Made by a program: the position numbers and the translations under genes
Shown here: positions 5,401-6,423 of the stretch, piece by piece
How the letters are laid out: each line of letters begins with the position of its first letter
How positions within the stretch are numbered: position 1 is the first letter of the stretch
Source of the DNA: Pseudorhodobacter antarcticus
GTDB taxonomy: Bacteria; Pseudomonadota; Alphaproteobacteria; Rhodobacterales; Rhodobacteraceae
Assembly (NCBI GenBank): GCA_945897655.1
Contig: CAMDHB010000214.1
Coordinates: forward strand, 1-6,423
DNA: 6,423 bases
Reading direction: 5' to 3'
Notes under the pieces: generated by a model
What the model was told of the DNA's origin: nothing
Seen by the model: the letters and a program-made list of their open reading frames with translations, nothing else
Databases searched by the model: none

Positions 5401-6423
5401 TCAGTTTCCAGCCAGTTGTCTGGCCAAGAGAAAGCCCGATCCGGCCCCTGTCCCCGCCCCGGGCCAGACGGCGGCCCCGGTCAGGTGCAGGTTGCGGATC
5501 GGTGTCGTGCCGTCGGCGTGACCGCGCACGGGACGGAAAAGGAAGTTTTGCGACAGGTGGTGACTGCCGCAGACCTGATCGCCGCCCACCAGATTGGGGT
5601 TGTCCGCTTCCAGCTCGACAGGCGTGACGATGCGCTGACCAAGGATATTTGCCAAGGTGCCTGGGGCGTGGGTTTCCAGAATATTCAGGGCGCGGTGGGC
5701 AAAAGGGGCGGCGACACTGGGCCAGTCATGGGCGGTGATTTCGCCCTTAGCGTCGCCCAATATCGTGCCCGGGGCCATGCGGACTTGCACCCAAAGGGTA
5801 TGGTGCCCAGGCGGGGCACGGCTCGGGTCCACCACTGTCGGTTGGCCTACCACAAGGATCGGTTCATCCGGCAACAGGCCCGCCTTGGCCTGTTGATAGG
5901 TGCGGGCCATCTGGTCCATCGAAGGGGCGATGTGGACATAGGCGAAGGACCGCAACCCTTCGGCCGGCCAATTAGGCAGGTCTGACAGGGCAAGGTGGAT
6001 CATCATCGTGCCGGGCGCATGGGCAAAGCGCTGCATCGCGGTGTCAAAGGCGGGTGTCGTGCCGCCGGTCAATTGGGGTACGGCGCGGGGTGCGATCCCG
6101 GCGATCACGGCTTTGGTAGCTATGATCTGGCGCCCGTCGGTCAAGGTCACACCCGTGGCGCGGCCATTCGCATGCAGGATGCGATCGACACTTGCGCCGC
6201 ATTCCACAACCCCACCCCGGGCGCGGATGGCCGCAACCAGCGCGCGCGTGACGGTATCCGCACCGCCCGTGCCGATGACCATGCCAAAGGCCTGCCCCGC
6301 CATCCCCTCCAGATACGGAAACATTGCACCACCTGCGACATCGGGGGCGAAATCCAGATGCATGCCCCAGGCGGCCAGCATCGCCTGAACCTGAGAATTC
6401 TCAAAGGTTTCGGTCAGATAGCT
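5401..6423 (-). CDS. Phytoene-dehydrogenase-like FAD oxidoreductase, C-terminal part
   Basis: The frame is open to the right edge, giving 340 residues of a protein whose start, including the expected N-terminal FAD-binding GxGxxG fold, lies outside the window. Visible family features (numbered from the edge) are a helical substrate-side segment with WGMHLDFAPDVAGGAMFPYLEG (19-40), then GTGGADTVTRALVAAIRARGGVVECGASVDRIL (51-83), the region that in this family precedes a second cofactor-contacting strand. The C-terminus has HLTGAAVWPGAGTGAGSGFL (about 313-332), the closing FAD-contact motif. The family (CrtI, PYROXD2 and many uncharacterised bacterial enzymes) uses FAD for desaturation or related oxidations. 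The WPGAGTGAGSG form differs from the HPGGGV-type motif I associate with carotenoid desaturases, and no carotenoid gene is nearby, so phytoene is an unlikely substrate. It sits 27 bases before the binding-protein gene on the same strand, so the two are probably one transcript. An ATG at 6381 is internal, not the true start. Confidence 0.88.
   Translation of the reverse strand, partial: SYLTETFENSQVQAMLAAWGMHLDFAPDVAGGAMFPYLEGMAGQAFGMVIGTGGADTVTRALVAAIRARGGVVECGASVDRILHANGRATGVTLTDGRQIIATKAVIAGIAPRAVPQLTGGTTPAFDTAMQRFAHAPGTMMIHLALSDLPNWPAEGLRSFAYVHIAPSMDQMARTYQQAKAGLLPDEPILVVGQPTVVDPSRAPPGHHTLWVQVRMAPGTILGDAKGEITAHDWPSVAAPFAHRALNILETHAPGTLANILGQRIVTPVELEADNPNLVGGDQVCGSHHLSQNFLFRPVRGHADGTTPIRNLHLTGAAVWPGAGTGAGSGFLLARQLAGN

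Noticed and set aside
4642..5985. A 447-residue open frame on the plus strand
   Set aside because: It is antisense across the binding protein, the 27-base spacer and the flavoprotein. It has Gly-, His- and Val-rich composition and no recognisable domain, while the minus-strand genes are clear homologues.
6379..6423. The ATG at 6381 as the start of the flavoprotein
   Set aside because: The frame stays open to the edge with family-like sequence upstream (SYLTETFENSQVQA), and the N-terminal FAD fold is missing, so the gene is cut by the window edge.
1..6423. CRISPR array, tRNA, rRNA, insertion sequence or prophage genes
   Set aside because: I found no regularly spaced direct repeats, no cloverleaf with a matching anticodon arm, no transposase or phage-like protein, and no long terminal inverted repeats.

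Overview
The window is GC-rich bacterial DNA that reads almost entirely on the minus strand. It holds most of one operon, which enters at the right edge and ends near position 282. The operon encodes a complete oligopeptide/nickel-type (Opp/Dpp/Nik-like) ABC importer preceded by a flavoprotein. Dense GC-rich coding, a twin-arginine signal on the binding protein and the style of the intergenic palindromes suggest an alphaproteobacterium, probably Rhodobacterales. That placement is an inference from general resemblance; no marker gene is present.

Layout in the direction of transcription (right to left): (1) the C-terminal 340 residues of a phytoene-dehydrogenase-like FAD oxidoreductase, cut by the right edge (5401-6423); (2) a family 5 periplasmic solute-binding protein with a Tat-like signal (3853-5373); (3) a 78-base gap with a strong stem-loop; (4) a DppB-like permease (2764-3774); (5) a DppC-like permease (1920-2771); (6) a DppD-like ATPase (1075-1923); (7) a DppF-like ATPase (282-1082). 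The last four genes overlap their neighbours by 4 or 8 bases, and the flavoprotein lies only 27 bases before the binding protein. The five transporter genes supply every part of a working importer, and all key ATPase motifs are intact. The tight link to the flavoprotein suggests that it oxidises the imported compound or something derived from it. The substrate cannot be read from the sequence.

Positions 1-281 hold no supportable gene but are rich in structure. There is an AT-rich island with an operator-like dyad (219-256), a perfect 11-bp hairpin (135-159), and a cluster of GC-rich inverted repeats (3-82) that can pair in two mutually exclusive ways. This is the least explained part of the window. 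The operon promoter lies beyond the right edge. I saw no RNA gene, insertion sequence or CRISPR array.

Overall this is a mostly conventional transporter operon. The points worth a second look are the unknown substrate shared with the flavoprotein, the stem-loop and possible masked ribosome site between binding protein and permease, and the structured non-coding tail. I did not find clear evidence of a wholly new system.
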